A stretch of DNA of 64,000 nucleotides from Brachionus plicatilis (Eukaryota; Rotifera; Eurotatoria; Ploima; Brachionidae). The stretch covers positions 210,828 through 274,827 of the forward strand of contig QEOQ01000435.1 of assembly GCA_010279815.1 (NCBI GenBank). The letters run 5' to 3'. The position numbers and the translations under genes are program-made. Positions 11,269 through 21,269 of this stretch are shown piece by piece (positions within the stretch are counted from its first letter, which is position 1; the number at the start of each line of letters is the position of its first letter). The notes beneath the pieces are model-generated. The model did not search any database. It saw only the letters and a list, made by a program, of their open reading frames with translations, and had not been told where the DNA came from.

Positions 11269-11900
11269 TTAAAATTTAGAGTTTATTTGATTATAAGAAA
11301 TACTCTTATAAGAATGGTTGTATGTTTCAAGTAAGCAATCAATAATTACACATTGCTTGCATTCGTTTTTTTTTAAGCATTTTGAATGATAAGAATGAAT
11401 GCAATCAAAACCTATTATTTCTTGATCGGAATCTTTCTTACCACATATACAACATAAATTCACTTTGCCTACATATTTCAAATTTTCTTTATATAATTCA
11501 TCAAAAATCACTTTTCTGAATCGATATGGGCATTTTTCTTTTATTTTTAACTCATTGTCTCTTACATCAACATTTAATAAGCTTTCGAAAAACATACAAA
11601 CAAAAACACCACAGCTTACTCCATCATTTTGCAAAGGATGTACAAATTTCCTTAAAATCCATTTTTTATCACATAAATCCTTCCGATAGGTGCAAAACAA
11701 TCTAAATATTTTCAAGGATTATTAAATATAGAAGAAAGCAAGCTATTTCTTATTACTTCCACTTTTCAAAATAGATATTATCATTCTCGCCACCTAATGA
11801 ATCTAAGAACGAAAAACTTTGATTCTTCACATCTACAAAGAACAGACACCAATGATGACGGAGTGGATCATAAACCAAGCCAGCGATCATCACTTGTCGA
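11269..11900 (-). pseudogene. Ulp1/SENP-type (C48) cysteine protease relic with Cys-rich tail
   Basis: Minus-strand frames carry the C48 catalytic elements in order: HHWCLFFVD with the catalytic His at about 11830, LDSLGG after the expected Asp, and QNDGVSCGVFVC with the oxyanion Gln and nucleophilic Cys at about 11610. A stop and frameshift near 11735 separate the His/Asp half from the Cys half. After the protease comes a zinc-binding stretch (CCICGKK, HSYHSKCL, CKQC) resembling a RING or PHD-like finger. Such proteases are often carried by animal and plant DNA transposons, including some MULEs. It could have belonged to the MULE whose pieces lie beside it. Confidence 0.75.
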
Positions 11901-12408
11901 AAAATAATCAATGATTCTTATATTATATGTTTGGCCTTTAGTTTGGAAATAATTAAAAATAATCTAAAAATAAAAATTTACAAATCAAATTTTAAATTTT
12001 TTTTAAAAATAATATTTACTTTGTCACTTAACAGGTCATTATTTAGAAGCTCAAAAACATTTTTGCATGTCATTTTAGAAAAATTTGAGTAAATAAAGAT
12101 GTGTTCCCTGAAACAAATCGAAACTTCGGTTTAAAATTCGGAATTCTCAACATCAATTAATGGTATTGAAAACAATTCTGATTTTCCACGAAACTGAGTT
12201 TTGAGGGAATCTTCCTGCTTAAAAATTGTCAATTCCAAAAGTAAACTTGTTAGTAAAATAAATTCGTTTTTCTTTTGTTAATTTTTTTTCCTTTTTAAAC
12301 TCCCATTTTTCTTCTTCCTCGGAATTGTTGTGTCCATCTTTGATTTTAAATAAATTGATACAATCTTTTTCATAAAACTGTTTAAATTTCATCGAAAGAA
12401 AACTGTAA
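11901..12408. other. AT-rich stretch up to the palindrome
   Basis: No gene was recognised. A short minus-strand frame (12219-12413) is only the read-through of the truncated coiled-coil gene into unrelated DNA. Confidence 0.4.
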
Positions 12409-13105
12409 ACCATTATTTAACATACTCTCTTCGTTCAATAGTTTTATTCTACATGCTGAAAGTTGTTTGTTAATTTTAATTTTTGATTTAACATATTTCA
12501 AAATATCACTAATCTTATTCATTTGTTTTGTAATTGGATTGAGTTGATGAAATAATGACTTGTTTTTTCCAGGCTGTAAAGATGATGATGATGATTGTTG
12601 TTGTTGTTGTTGTTGTTTGTGGTGGGATAATGATTTTATTTTTTGTTCAAGTAATTGAATTTTTTCTGTTTGATTGTTGTTACTTTTTTTGGAATTATCA
12701 ATTTTAATGTTTAATTCTTGAACAACATTTTCAAGGATATTCATTTTTTTTGTTTTGAATTTAAAGTCTTTAATTATGCTATTTAGTCTTTTGATTTCTT
12801 CTTGTTGTTCGACAACTGAATATGAATATGTGTGTGTATTTAATTTGTAGTCTATAATTATGTTATTTAGTTTTTTGATTTCTTTTTTGTTTATTGTCAA
12901 ATGAAGCTTAACATAGATCGGTATTTATTTCCAAGTTTTTAATTATGTTTTTTAGCCTTTTGATTTCTTTTTGTTGATCAACAAGAGAAGATGAGTACAT
13001 GTTTGTATTTTCATAATAAGAATTTGTATGATATATTAAAATAAAAAACACTTCAAGTACAAATATAGCAAAAAAAGCAACTATTTTGTTCATTATTGTT
13101 TTCAT
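12409..13105 (-). pseudogene. Left-arm copy of the membrane-anchored coiled-coil gene, truncated
   Basis: It is identical to 16981-17677, with the same internal frameshift. The arm ends at 12409, so its last residues are replaced by a read-through into foreign sequence (stop at 12382). See the right-arm copy for the description. Confidence 0.85.
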
Positions 13106-13208
13106 TACAATAATAAAATATTAATTATATGAACAATATTCCTCCTGGAACTTGTAAACCTTGTGCCTTATTTTCAGTTTTTTCATCATCTTCTTCATAA
13201 TCTTAATA

Positions 13209-14147
13209 TCAAGTTTCCAATTTTGGTGTTTGACGTTGTTTTGGTATTGTACTACTACTACTCCTACTACTTTTGCTAACAAAAAAAATTACAACACCAA
13301 TACCAAGGATTACACCACCAATAATCAAATAATTTAATGGTTTTAAAACAGTTCCTGCAACGTTTGATATGGCATCTCCTGTTGAATCAACTACATCCGA
13401 AACACCTTCATCTATTTTTGATTCATCATTTTTAATACCTGCTTCTTGATCAACTGCCGCAATCACAGATGAATCTAATTCAAATAAAGATGATGATTGA
13501 ATACCATTGAAAATATGTGTCAAAAATTTGATTTGTTGTAATGATTTTGTTAACGATTTTATTGATTGATTCGTACTATTATTCAAATTAAAATTTCCCA
13601 TTACCGTACCTCCGTCTAGAGAAATTCTGATTTCTTGTGAAAAGGCTGCTATAAGATCACTTGTCAATTTTGCCATGTCAGATGAACGTGTTACATTTTC
13701 AATCACTTTTTCATATTCTTTGTGTAACAAATTTTTTATTTGGGTATCATTATTAATTGTTTGATTTACATTGTCATAATTGCCTGATTGTCCAGCACTT
13801 AATACAGAACTTAACAAGTTTGATTGATTTTTTCGTACATTGGCCAAGTCCAAATCTGAAATTGATTTTGCTTTAAATTGAACCATTAAATTATCCATTA
13901 CTTCACTTGTAGCGTTAGAAGTCATATCTGTCATTTTAGTAATGTCAACTCCTTCCATTTCTTGATATACATCCATATTGATTCGGGTATCACCCATAAA
14001 AGTCATAAAATTCATTGATAAAATATAAGATTGATTCAGATCTTTAACTGATGTACGAGTAATTGTGACAAAGGTTTCGGCAATGTTTTGTTGTAACAAT
14101 GAAATGGATTCTTTAAATATATTTTCATTAACAATTTGTGTTCGCAT
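13209..14147 (-). CDS. Left-arm copy of the C-terminally anchored membrane protein
   Basis: 312 residues, identical to the copy at 15939-16877, which carries the full description. It is intact in both arms. Confidence 0.85.
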   Translation of the reverse strand: MRTQIVNENIFKESISLLQQNIAETFVTITRTSVKDLNQSYILSMNFMTFMGDTRINMDVYQEMEGVDITKMTDMTSNATSEVMDNLMVQFKAKSISDLDLANVRKNQSNLLSSVLSAGQSGNYDNVNQTINNDTQIKNLLHKEYEKVIENVTRSSDMAKLTSDLIAAFSQEIRISLDGGTVMGNFNLNNSTNQSIKSLTKSLQQIKFLTHIFNGIQSSSLFELDSSVIAAVDQEAGIKNDESKIDEGVSDVVDSTGDAISNVAGTVLKPLNYLIIGGVILGIGVVIFFVSKSSRSSSSTIPKQRQTPKLET

Positions 14148-14153
14148 TTTAAT

Positions 14154-15359
14154 TTATTGATCAAAATTTGACTCACGAATTTCACTACCTATAACACCAA
14201 ACACCCAATTAAATATTGAACGGTTTTGGGATGAAGAAGAATTTTTAAGTCTAACCCGATCACCAGGTTTTATGTCTAGACGATTAATCAATGTAGGATT
14301 TGTAATAAATGATATATTTTCATCGTTTTAATTACTCGAATTCATATGATGGTTAAATGAGTAACCCTTTTGACGTAATGGATGATTTGGACCTATGTGT
14401 GAACTCAAATTTGAAATATTTGCCAAACTCGCAGTATAAATTGTCCAGCTTTTTTTACCATTTTTGTTTTTAAAACAATAAAACCAGCAATCAAATCTAT
14501 CATGTCTACAATTTCAATGTGGTTATATTGTTGTTGTTGTGATATTTGAATATTTTCTTTTTTCAAAATCTTCAATGGCATAAGCACCCCCAATTGTGTC
14601 TCGCAACTTTATACTACCATCTAATAAAGATATATTATCGGGATAATGTGGATAAGTATAATTAATTAGGTTCTGAAACTGATTACATTTGTTAGTGTCT
14701 ATGTTCAATAAAAATTGGGTTTGACCACTAGCAGTTTTTTCTATTAAAAAAATTGAATCGGGATCATCATCTTTCCCTGTTATATAGTTGTTGTGTTTTA
14801 ATATTCTTATAGTTTGTTTTGCACCAAAAGCACCTAGTTTTTCTGAATCAATGTATTTGTAAATCATATTTAATGCACGATAATACATATTTATTACATC
14901 ATATTGATTATAATAAGGATTTGTAATTGCAAAATTTTTTTTATTATTTTTCTGCTGAATTTAATAATTTTTGAAAATACTCAAGGAAATATTTTGTTCC
15001 TATGAGAAATAAGCCATTTTTATGATTTATCTGTTGCATACCTTCAAGATTATAATACAAGTTATGTATTTGCTCATCGTCAACAATGGTATGTGAATCT
15101 ACATTAACATTGACTACATTGTCACTGCAGATTTAATGTTAAACACATCTTCTTGTAACGTCATTAAATCATATGTTAATCTTACAATAGAACTTGTTGA
15201 ATTGTTTAATGATGAAATACGTGATATCATTTCATTTATTGATAATATTTTTGTATCAATTTCACGCACTTTGGTGTCTATGTTTAAAGGATGATCTGCT
15301 ACTTGTGAAGAAGTTCTTCCTCCTTTGTAAATTCCTTTACCTTTAACAAAAAAACTATT
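14154..15359 (-). pseudogene. Unknown protein gene, broken, 5' end lost at the palindrome centre
   Basis: One gene can be followed from the spacer at 15359 down to a TAA at 14156. The longest clean stretch is 14888-14523 (121 residues, ATG at 14888, motif GAYAIEDFEKRK). In the same frame the text continues past TAA (14523), TGA and TAA (about 14340) with GPNHPLRQKGY and IKPGDRVRLKN, ending 6 bp upstream of the next gene's ATG. Two frameshifts (about 14950 and 15115) connect it to an upstream part containing KGKGIYKGGRTSS. I recognise no domain. The true start lies beyond the palindrome breakpoint and is not present. The right arm holds the C-terminal part again. Confidence 0.6.
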
Positions 15360-15932
15360 ATATCACGTATTTCATCATTAAACAATTCAACAAGTTCTAT
15401 TGTAAGATTAACATATGATTTAATGACGTTACAAGAAGATGTGTTTAACATAAAATCTGCAGTGACAATTTAGTCAATGTTGCCAGACACAATTGGGGGT
15501 GCTTATGCCATTGAAGATTTTGAAAAAAGAAAATATTCAAATATCACAACAACAACAATATAACCACATTGAAATTGTAGACATGATAGATTTGATTGCT
15601 GGTTTTATTGTTTTAAAAACAAAAATGGTAAAAAAAGCTGGACAATTTATACTGCGAGTTTGGCAAATATTTCAAATTTGAGTTCACACATAGGTCCAAA
15701 TCATCCATTACGTCAAAAGGGTTACTCATTTAACCATCATATGAATTCGAGTAATTAAAACGATGAAAATATATCATTTATTACAAATCCTACATTGATT
15801 AATCGTCTAGACATAAAACCTGGTGATCGGGTTAGACTTAAAAATTCTTCTTCATCCCAAAACCGTTCAATATTTAATTGGGTGTTTGGTGTTATAGGTA
15901 GTGAAATTCGTGAGTCAAATTTTGATCAATAA
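15360..15932 (+). pseudogene. Right-arm copy of the unknown gene with internal deletion
   Basis: This is the reverse complement of 15106-15227 plus 14154-14601, joined at about 15482 after loss of ~500 bp. That removes most of the 121-residue segment present on the left. The three in-frame stops near its end are the same as in the left arm, so those stops predate the duplication. Confidence 0.8.
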
Positions 15933-15938
15933 ATTAAA

Positions 15939-16877
15939 ATGCGAACACAAATTGTTAATGAAAATATATTTAAAGAATCCATTTCATTGTTACAACAAAA
16001 CATTGCCGAAACCTTTGTCACAATTACTCGTACATCAGTTAAAGATCTGAATCAATCTTATATTTTATCAATGAATTTTATGACTTTTATGGGTGATACC
16101 CGAATCAATATGGATGTATATCAAGAAATGGAAGGAGTTGACATTACTAAAATGACAGATATGACTTCTAACGCTACAAGTGAAGTAATGGATAATTTAA
16201 TGGTTCAATTTAAAGCAAAATCAATTTCAGATTTGGACTTGGCCAATGTACGAAAAAATCAATCAAACTTGTTAAGTTCTGTATTAAGTGCTGGACAATC
16301 AGGCAATTATGACAATGTAAATCAAACAATTAATAATGATACCCAAATAAAAAATTTGTTACACAAAGAATATGAAAAAGTGATTGAAAATGTAACACGT
16401 TCATCTGACATGGCAAAATTGACAAGTGATCTTATAGCAGCCTTTTCACAAGAAATCAGAATTTCTCTAGACGGAGGTACGGTAATGGGAAATTTTAATT
16501 TGAATAATAGTACGAATCAATCAATAAAATCGTTAACAAAATCATTACAACAAATCAAATTTTTGACACATATTTTCAATGGTATTCAATCATCATCTTT
16601 ATTTGAATTAGATTCATCTGTGATTGCGGCAGTTGATCAAGAAGCAGGTATTAAAAATGATGAATCAAAAATAGATGAAGGTGTTTCGGATGTAGTTGAT
16701 TCAACAGGAGATGCCATATCAAACGTTGCAGGAACTGTTTTAAAACCATTAAATTATTTGATTATTGGTGGTGTAATCCTTGGTATTGGTGTTGTAATTT
16801 TTTTTGTTAGCAAAAGTAGTAGGAGTAGTAGTAGTACAATACCAAAACAACGTCAAACACCAAAATTGGAAACTTGA
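15939..16877 (+). CDS. C-terminally anchored membrane protein, possible L1/F9-like virion protein
   Basis: 312 residues. A long Asn/Gln/Thr-rich ectodomain (residues 1-265) contains repeated NQS/NQT and QxI segments. One strong transmembrane segment follows (about 270-292, LIIGGVILGIGVVIFFV) and then a short Ser-rich and basic tail. Size, topology and the helical Asn/Gln-rich pattern recall the L1/F9 family of poxviruses and its relatives in African swine fever virus and iridoviruses, whose members sit in the virion membrane and act in entry. It lacks a Gly at position 2, so it could not be N-myristoylated like L1, and conserved disulfide cysteines are not evident. It is one of the few undamaged genes of the block and is present twice. 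Confidence 0.5.
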   Translation: MRTQIVNENIFKESISLLQQNIAETFVTITRTSVKDLNQSYILSMNFMTFMGDTRINMDVYQEMEGVDITKMTDMTSNATSEVMDNLMVQFKAKSISDLDLANVRKNQSNLLSSVLSAGQSGNYDNVNQTINNDTQIKNLLHKEYEKVIENVTRSSDMAKLTSDLIAAFSQEIRISLDGGTVMGNFNLNNSTNQSIKSLTKSLQQIKFLTHIFNGIQSSSLFELDSSVIAAVDQEAGIKNDESKIDEGVSDVVDSTGDAISNVAGTVLKPLNYLIIGGVILGIGVVIFFVSKSSRSSSSTIPKQRQTPKLET

Positions 16878-16980
16878 TATTAAGATTATGAAGAAGATGA
16901 TGAAAAAACTGAAAATAAGGCACAAGGTTTACAAGTTCCAGGAGGAATATTGTTCATATAATTAATATTTTATTATTGTA

Positions 16981-17719
16981 ATGAAAACAATAATGAACAA
17001 AATAGTTGCTTTTTTTGCTATATTTGTACTTGAAGTGTTTTTTATTTTAATATATCATACAAATTCTTATTATGAAAATACAAACATGTACTCATCTTCT
17101 CTTGTTGATCAACAAAAAGAAATCAAAAGGCTAAAAAACATAATTAAAAACTTGGAAATAAATACCGATCTATGTTAAGCTTCATTTGACAATAAACAAA
17201 AAAGAAATCAAAAAACTAAATAACATAATTATAGACTACAAATTAAATACACACACATATTCATATTCAGTTGTCGAACAACAAGAAGAAATCAAAAGAC
17301 TAAATAGCATAATTAAAGACTTTAAATTCAAAACAAAAAAAATGAATATCCTTGAAAATGTTGTTCAAGAATTAAACATTAAAATTGATAATTCCAAAAA
17401 AAGTAACAACAATCAAACAGAAAAAATTCAATTACTTGAACAAAAAATAAAATCATTATCCCACCACAAACAACAACAACAACAACAACAATCATCATCA
17501 TCATCTTTACAGCCTGGAAAAAACAAGTCATTATTTCATCAACTCAATCCAATTACAAAACAAATGAATAAGATTAGTGATATTTTGAAATATGTTAAAT
17601 CAAAAATTAAAATTAACAAACAACTTTCAGCATGTAGAATAAAACTATTGAACGAAGAGAGTATGTTAAATAATGGTGTTAATGATGAAAAAACATTTGA
17701 ACAATTACTACTATATTAA
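16981..17719 (+). pseudogene. Membrane-anchored coiled-coil protein with polyglutamine, one frameshift
   Basis: The ATG at 16981 begins a signal-anchor (residues ~8-27, VAFFAIFVLEVFFILIY), then coiled-coil repeats of the type YSSSLVDQQKEIKRL. Near 17165-17176 the frame shifts by one base. The second frame (to the TAA at 17719) continues the same repeat pattern (INKKEIKKL, VVEQQEEIKRL), followed by about eight glutamines, six serines and another helical region. The total would be about 245 residues, probably a type II membrane protein. The preceding gene ends 103 bp upstream on the same strand. This copy keeps the natural C terminus. Confidence 0.6.
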
Positions 17720-17763
17720 TAACTTGAAGTATAAATTTATGTTGGTTACTTTTTACATTTTAA

Positions 17764-17889
17764 ATGGATTTGAAATTATTTAACACAATTGAACTTGCAC
17801 GTTTAGCAAATGGTATTGTTGATTTTAATTCAGACTATTTTATTGAATTTAAATCACAGTATTCTCTAACAATATTAAAATCACGTTAA
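17764..17889 (+). CDS. Small hypothetical protein (41 aa)
   Basis: ATG GAT start, TAA end, 9 bp before the next gene on the same strand. It is Leu/Phe-rich (DLKLFNTIELARLANG). No family recognised; the tight spacing supports it as a real small viral-type gene or an N-terminal remnant. Confidence 0.4.
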   Translation: MDLKLFNTIELARLANGIVDFNSDYFIEFKSQYSLTILKSR

Positions 17890-17898
17890 TAAAGAAAG

Positions 17899-18336
17899 AT
17901 GTGTACAAATAACAAATTGACATACAAAATTTTTAATTATGAACAATATCATTTCATAAATGCACTCAAATCAATTGATGCTAAACAATCAAATTTAAAC
18001 ATTTATGAGCAAATTATTAATTTTTTGGACATGACCGTAGAAGATTGTATTAGACATTGGTATTTCAAACCACCCATCGATATTCAAACTAAACTTATTT
18101 ATTCATTAGAATTGTTTATTTTATATTTTGAACCAGATTTTTTAAATTTAGTTCGTACAGAAAATCAACATATTAATCGTTCGATATTGATTTCAATATG
18201 TAAAAATTTAATATTTGACGAACAAGATGATAACTATGAAGATAAAGATCAATTTATATTGCAAATGTTTAAAACAATAAATTATTTACCAATCAAAATG
18301 GAAACCAATATTACAACATTGATTTTAAATTCTTAA
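17899..18336 (+). CDS. Hypothetical protein (145 aa)
   Basis: An undamaged frame rich in Asn, Ile and Phe, predicted mostly helical (YEQYHFINALKSID, RHWYFKPPIDIQTKL). No signal peptide or membrane segment is obvious. It lies between two small genes on the same strand. Not recognised. Confidence 0.6.
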   Translation: MCTNNKLTYKIFNYEQYHFINALKSIDAKQSNLNIYEQIINFLDMTVEDCIRHWYFKPPIDIQTKLIYSLELFILYFEPDFLNLVRTENQHINRSILISICKNLIFDEQDDNYEDKDQFILQMFKTINYLPIKMETNITTLILNS

Positions 18337-18345
18337 TTTTTCATT

Positions 18346-18790
18346 GATTTCAATTTAGTACGCCATTACAAGAATATTTGTTACCTTTTGACAAAAACTT
18401 CCTGGAAAACCTCCAAAACATGCTCGTGAACAACATGTTTTTTTGAAAAAAATTCAAGGAATCGACAAGGAAATTGATACAACATGTATATTTCATTTTT
18501 TAAATCTTGACCCACAATCGTCCAAAGTTTCAATCCGAATTGTATTAGTCAAGCGACCATATTTGTTTCCAAATGAAATTATGTTAATATATACGAAACA
18601 ATATGATTTATTGGAAAAATTAATATTTGTAAACAATTTTGCTAAATTCAATCAAGCAATTAGAAAAATTGATGAATTGAATAAACAAACTTCTGTTAAA
18701 TCGAATGTATTCGAGAAAATTAAAAACTTAAACTATGAAACTGTTCGTAATGTACACAGAATATTGGATGATGAAAATTTTTTTTATTAA
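18346..18790 (+). pseudogene. Hypothetical protein with one frameshift
   Basis: The clear part is 18443-18790 (no ATG at its start). In the same frame upstream there is PGKPPKHAREQH, and before a frameshift at about 18400 a segment PLQEYLLPFDKNF. About 145 residues in total, ending DDENFFY. Function unknown. Confidence 0.5.
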
Positions 18791-18926
18791 ATTGGAGTAT
18801 ATTTTTTGTTTGATTAAATAAATAGAGGGTGTTGAATTGTTTAGTATATACTTTTTAAAAAAAATATTGGATGAACAAACCCACGATATATTTAGTATCG
18901 ATTTAATTGAAGAAAATTCATAGAAT

Positions 18927-19076
18927 ATGTCACTGTGTAAAAGATTAAAATTAAATGACAAAATTAGTAGATTTTCTTTTATTGACATTTCCTGGATTAA
19001 CGATGAATATATAAAAATTAAATTGGAGACAAGTTTGACAATGTTACCAATAGTATTGTCGAGTATTGACCAATGA
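18927..19076 (+). CDS. Small hypothetical protein (49 aa)
   Basis: ATG at 18927, TGA at 19074-19076 overlapping the ATG of the next gene (ATGA overlap). It contains a basic start and SFIDISWINDEY. The overlap with the next start supports its reality. Not recognised. Confidence 0.45.
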   Translation: MSLCKRLKLNDKISRFSFIDISWINDEYIKIKLETSLTMLPIVLSSIDQ

Positions 19077-19291
19077 ATGATTGGTCATTTTGTTTTAGAA
19101 ATACAAAAAAGATTTATACCATAACACGAAACACAAAAACAGAAGCCAAAGATGATATCGTCAAATTTTTGAAAAATAAATATCTAAAAGAATATCCATA
19201 TCAACTATTGGACAATGTGTACGTGTTTGACGAACATGAGATTTCAATTGAATGCAAGACATTTAATGAAATTGATAAACAAACTTTATGA
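19073..19291 (+). CDS. Small hypothetical protein (72 aa)
   Basis: It starts inside the stop of the preceding gene (ATGA) and its TGA overlaps the ATG of the following gene at 19288, so three genes are coupled. It is Lys/Asp/Glu-rich (KDDIVKFLKNKYLKEYP), with no membrane segment. Function unknown. Confidence 0.6.
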   Translation: MNDWSFCFRNTKKIYTITRNTKTEAKDDIVKFLKNKYLKEYPYQLLDNVYVFDEHEISIECKTFNEIDKQTL

Positions 19292-20076
19292 TGAAAAGCT
19301 TAACAAATATAACCAATACTCTATTGGAAAAACATGATTTGGAAAAATTATTTACAGTTAAACATGTTTTACATAATTTTTTTTTGAATAAAAACAATAC
19401 AAATATAAATGTTGACACAGTAAATACAAATGTGCCAATTTTGTTGCATCCATATTCGTTTGTTTTCAGGAAAATCTATAAATTGATTTTGTTTTCTTGT
19501 CATTATTTTTTATTGTACTTACTAAAAATGTCTGAAGAAATTCGAGCTTTTATGGACAAATATGAAACAATTATAAATAGCTTGATAAAACAACGTGATA
19601 AATATGAACAATTAAGTGTGCCCATTGGTACAATTCTCATGTAGTCTTGTACTATTGTACCACCAAATTATTTACTTTGTAATGGTGCAGTATTTGATCA
19701 AAATATGAATCATGAATTATTTGAAGTTTTGGGCAAAAAAATTAGACTACCAGAATTTAGAAATAGATTTGCACGTGGTGTTGGTAATCTATCATCAGAG
19801 TTATTACAATTACAATACTATGCTACAGCACGTCCCAAAACATCAGATTTTACAACAAATGTTACTGGTAACCACAGTCATAAAGTATCTACTCACTTTA
19901 CTGTTTATCAAAATACTGGCCCACCAGAACCTATTTGGCATCATAGAGTAGAGATTAGAGAAGAGTTTAATACAAGTGTTGAAGGAAATCATTCACATAC
20001 AATTACAAGAGGTGGAGATGAAGAAACAAGACCAATCAACATTTCTGTTCATTTTATTATAAAAGCAAAAAATTAA
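19288..20076 (+). pseudogene. Membrane-anchored phage-tail-collar-type fibre protein, in-frame TAG
   Basis: One frame of 262 codons is broken by a single TAG at 19642-19644. Residues 1-60 are unknown; ~64-80 form a hydrophobic segment (LILFSCHYFLLYLL); a short helix follows (MSEEIRAFMDKYE). The rest resembles the tail-collar domain of bacteriophage and large-virus fibres: VPIGTILM, then IVPPNYLLCNG, LPEFRNRFARG, two NHSHT/K histidine clusters and the family's closing ETRP-x-N motif. Such domains tip attachment fibres. The TAG sits where relatives often have Trp, so TGG to TAG is a simple explanation. An alternative start at 19528 would give a soluble 182-codon protein and leave the first 80 codons as another gene. 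Its TAA overlaps the opposite gene's stop. Confidence 0.75.
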
Positions 20077-20373
20077 ATTAATGATGATTTGATTGATAAA
20101 TAAAATTGATCATTTTGTTCAATTGACAGTTCAGTCCAATCTTTGGGTATATTTTTGTAAATTAAACAAAGAGATGATGTTATTTTGGGCAAAATGATTT
20201 TGTTTCATATAATGGATGAATAATAATTTTTAATAAATTTCGTCTATTTAATTTTTTGATTTCATCCAAATTTGACGATGTTACTATTGTTGTCAAAAAC
20301 TTTTCAATTAGAATTTCATTTGGTACATTTAAATTCCAATTGTTTGGTACATGAAATATGGTGTTTGTTGATT
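20073..20373 (-). pseudogene. Hypothetical protein fragment with frameshift
   Basis: Read from about 20373, the minus strand gives IFHVPNNWNLNVPNE and KKLNRRNLLKIIIHPLY; after a one-base shift near 20185 it gives IPKDWTELSIEQND, ending at TAA 20075-20073. About 100 residues with no clear start codon. Its stop overlaps that of the convergent tail-collar gene. Not recognised. Confidence 0.45.
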
Positions 20374-21269
20374 TTAAATATATAATATATAGTTAATTTT
20401 AATATTTAAAGGGCTAAATTTTTTTAATACTCATAGGATAAATCCACAATGTGTCATTTTTTAGTTCAATAAAAGATAAATTAAAACTGCTACCATTTAT
20501 ATTGTCTCTAAATCCACTGATATTAACCGGTAGCAATGATTGACAATAATGTTGAAGATTTGAACTAGACAAATCTTGTGGATAATTGTAATCATAACTA
20601 ATATTTGGTTCTTTTCTACAAGGTGTAAAATTTTGTCTCAATATTGTATCAATACTATCATAATAATCATCACCATATAATAAAAATCGTCCACAAGCTT
20701 TATGACTAAACCAACTTAATTTTAAACGTGAAAGGATCAAAATTACAAGCAGTCAAAAGTACAACTTTAATTGTACCCAAACTATCAATAGCCTTTAAAA
20801 TTTTTGTTTTTTTGGTTTCATGACAATAATAATAATTAAAATTATTGTGAATCATAACTGAAAATGAAAAAAAATATACGGTAGACACTTTTGGTTTGGG
20901 TACACTGTTGTTTGTTTGTCCAAATTGTACAATATCAAAATATTTTATATCTCAAAGAACTATAGGTTTAATTAACAACACATCGTCATATTTTATGTCT
21001 TTAACATCAAATAAATTTTTAAACACAATTATTTCTTCAATCACATTTTTTTGATCAAAAATTTCAAGTTTTACATTTAATACAAGTTATTATTTTAAAG
21101 TTTACAAATAATATTTAATCTTCACTTTTAAAAAAACACATTTCAGTTTGGATGAATATTTCCACTTTTGAACGATTAAATTGTCAAATTTAAAATCCAT
21201 TGATCTGATATCAACATTTAGATCAACTTGACAAAATATTAAATTCCATCTGTCTGCTAAACAAATAAT

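Larger units (their letters stand above)
12409..17677. repeat. Large palindrome: inverted duplication with ~500-bp deletion in the right arm
   Basis: The left arm is 12409-15227 and the right arm 15360-17677, with a 132-bp spacer. Outer parts pair by coordinate sum 30086 (12409-14601 with 15485-17677), without any indel. Inner parts pair by sum 30587 (15106-15227 with 15360-15481). The shift comes from left-arm bases 14602-15105, which are absent on the right; the junction shares 'gttg' microhomology. The outer arms look identical, including the same gene lesions. On the right the coiled-coil gene runs on to its own C terminus, while on the left it is cut at 12409 and joined to unrelated sequence, so the right flank is the original one. 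Confidence 0.92.

Noticed and set aside
15493..15681. 62-residue frame present in both palindrome arms as a gene
   Set aside because: It is a shadow in another frame of the broken gene ending at 14154/15932.
12409..17677. Palindrome as the hairpin telomere or terminal inverted repeat of the viral genome
   Set aside because: The centre cuts through a gene and one arm carries a deletion, so it looks like a later rearrangement. A concatemer junction cannot be fully excluded.
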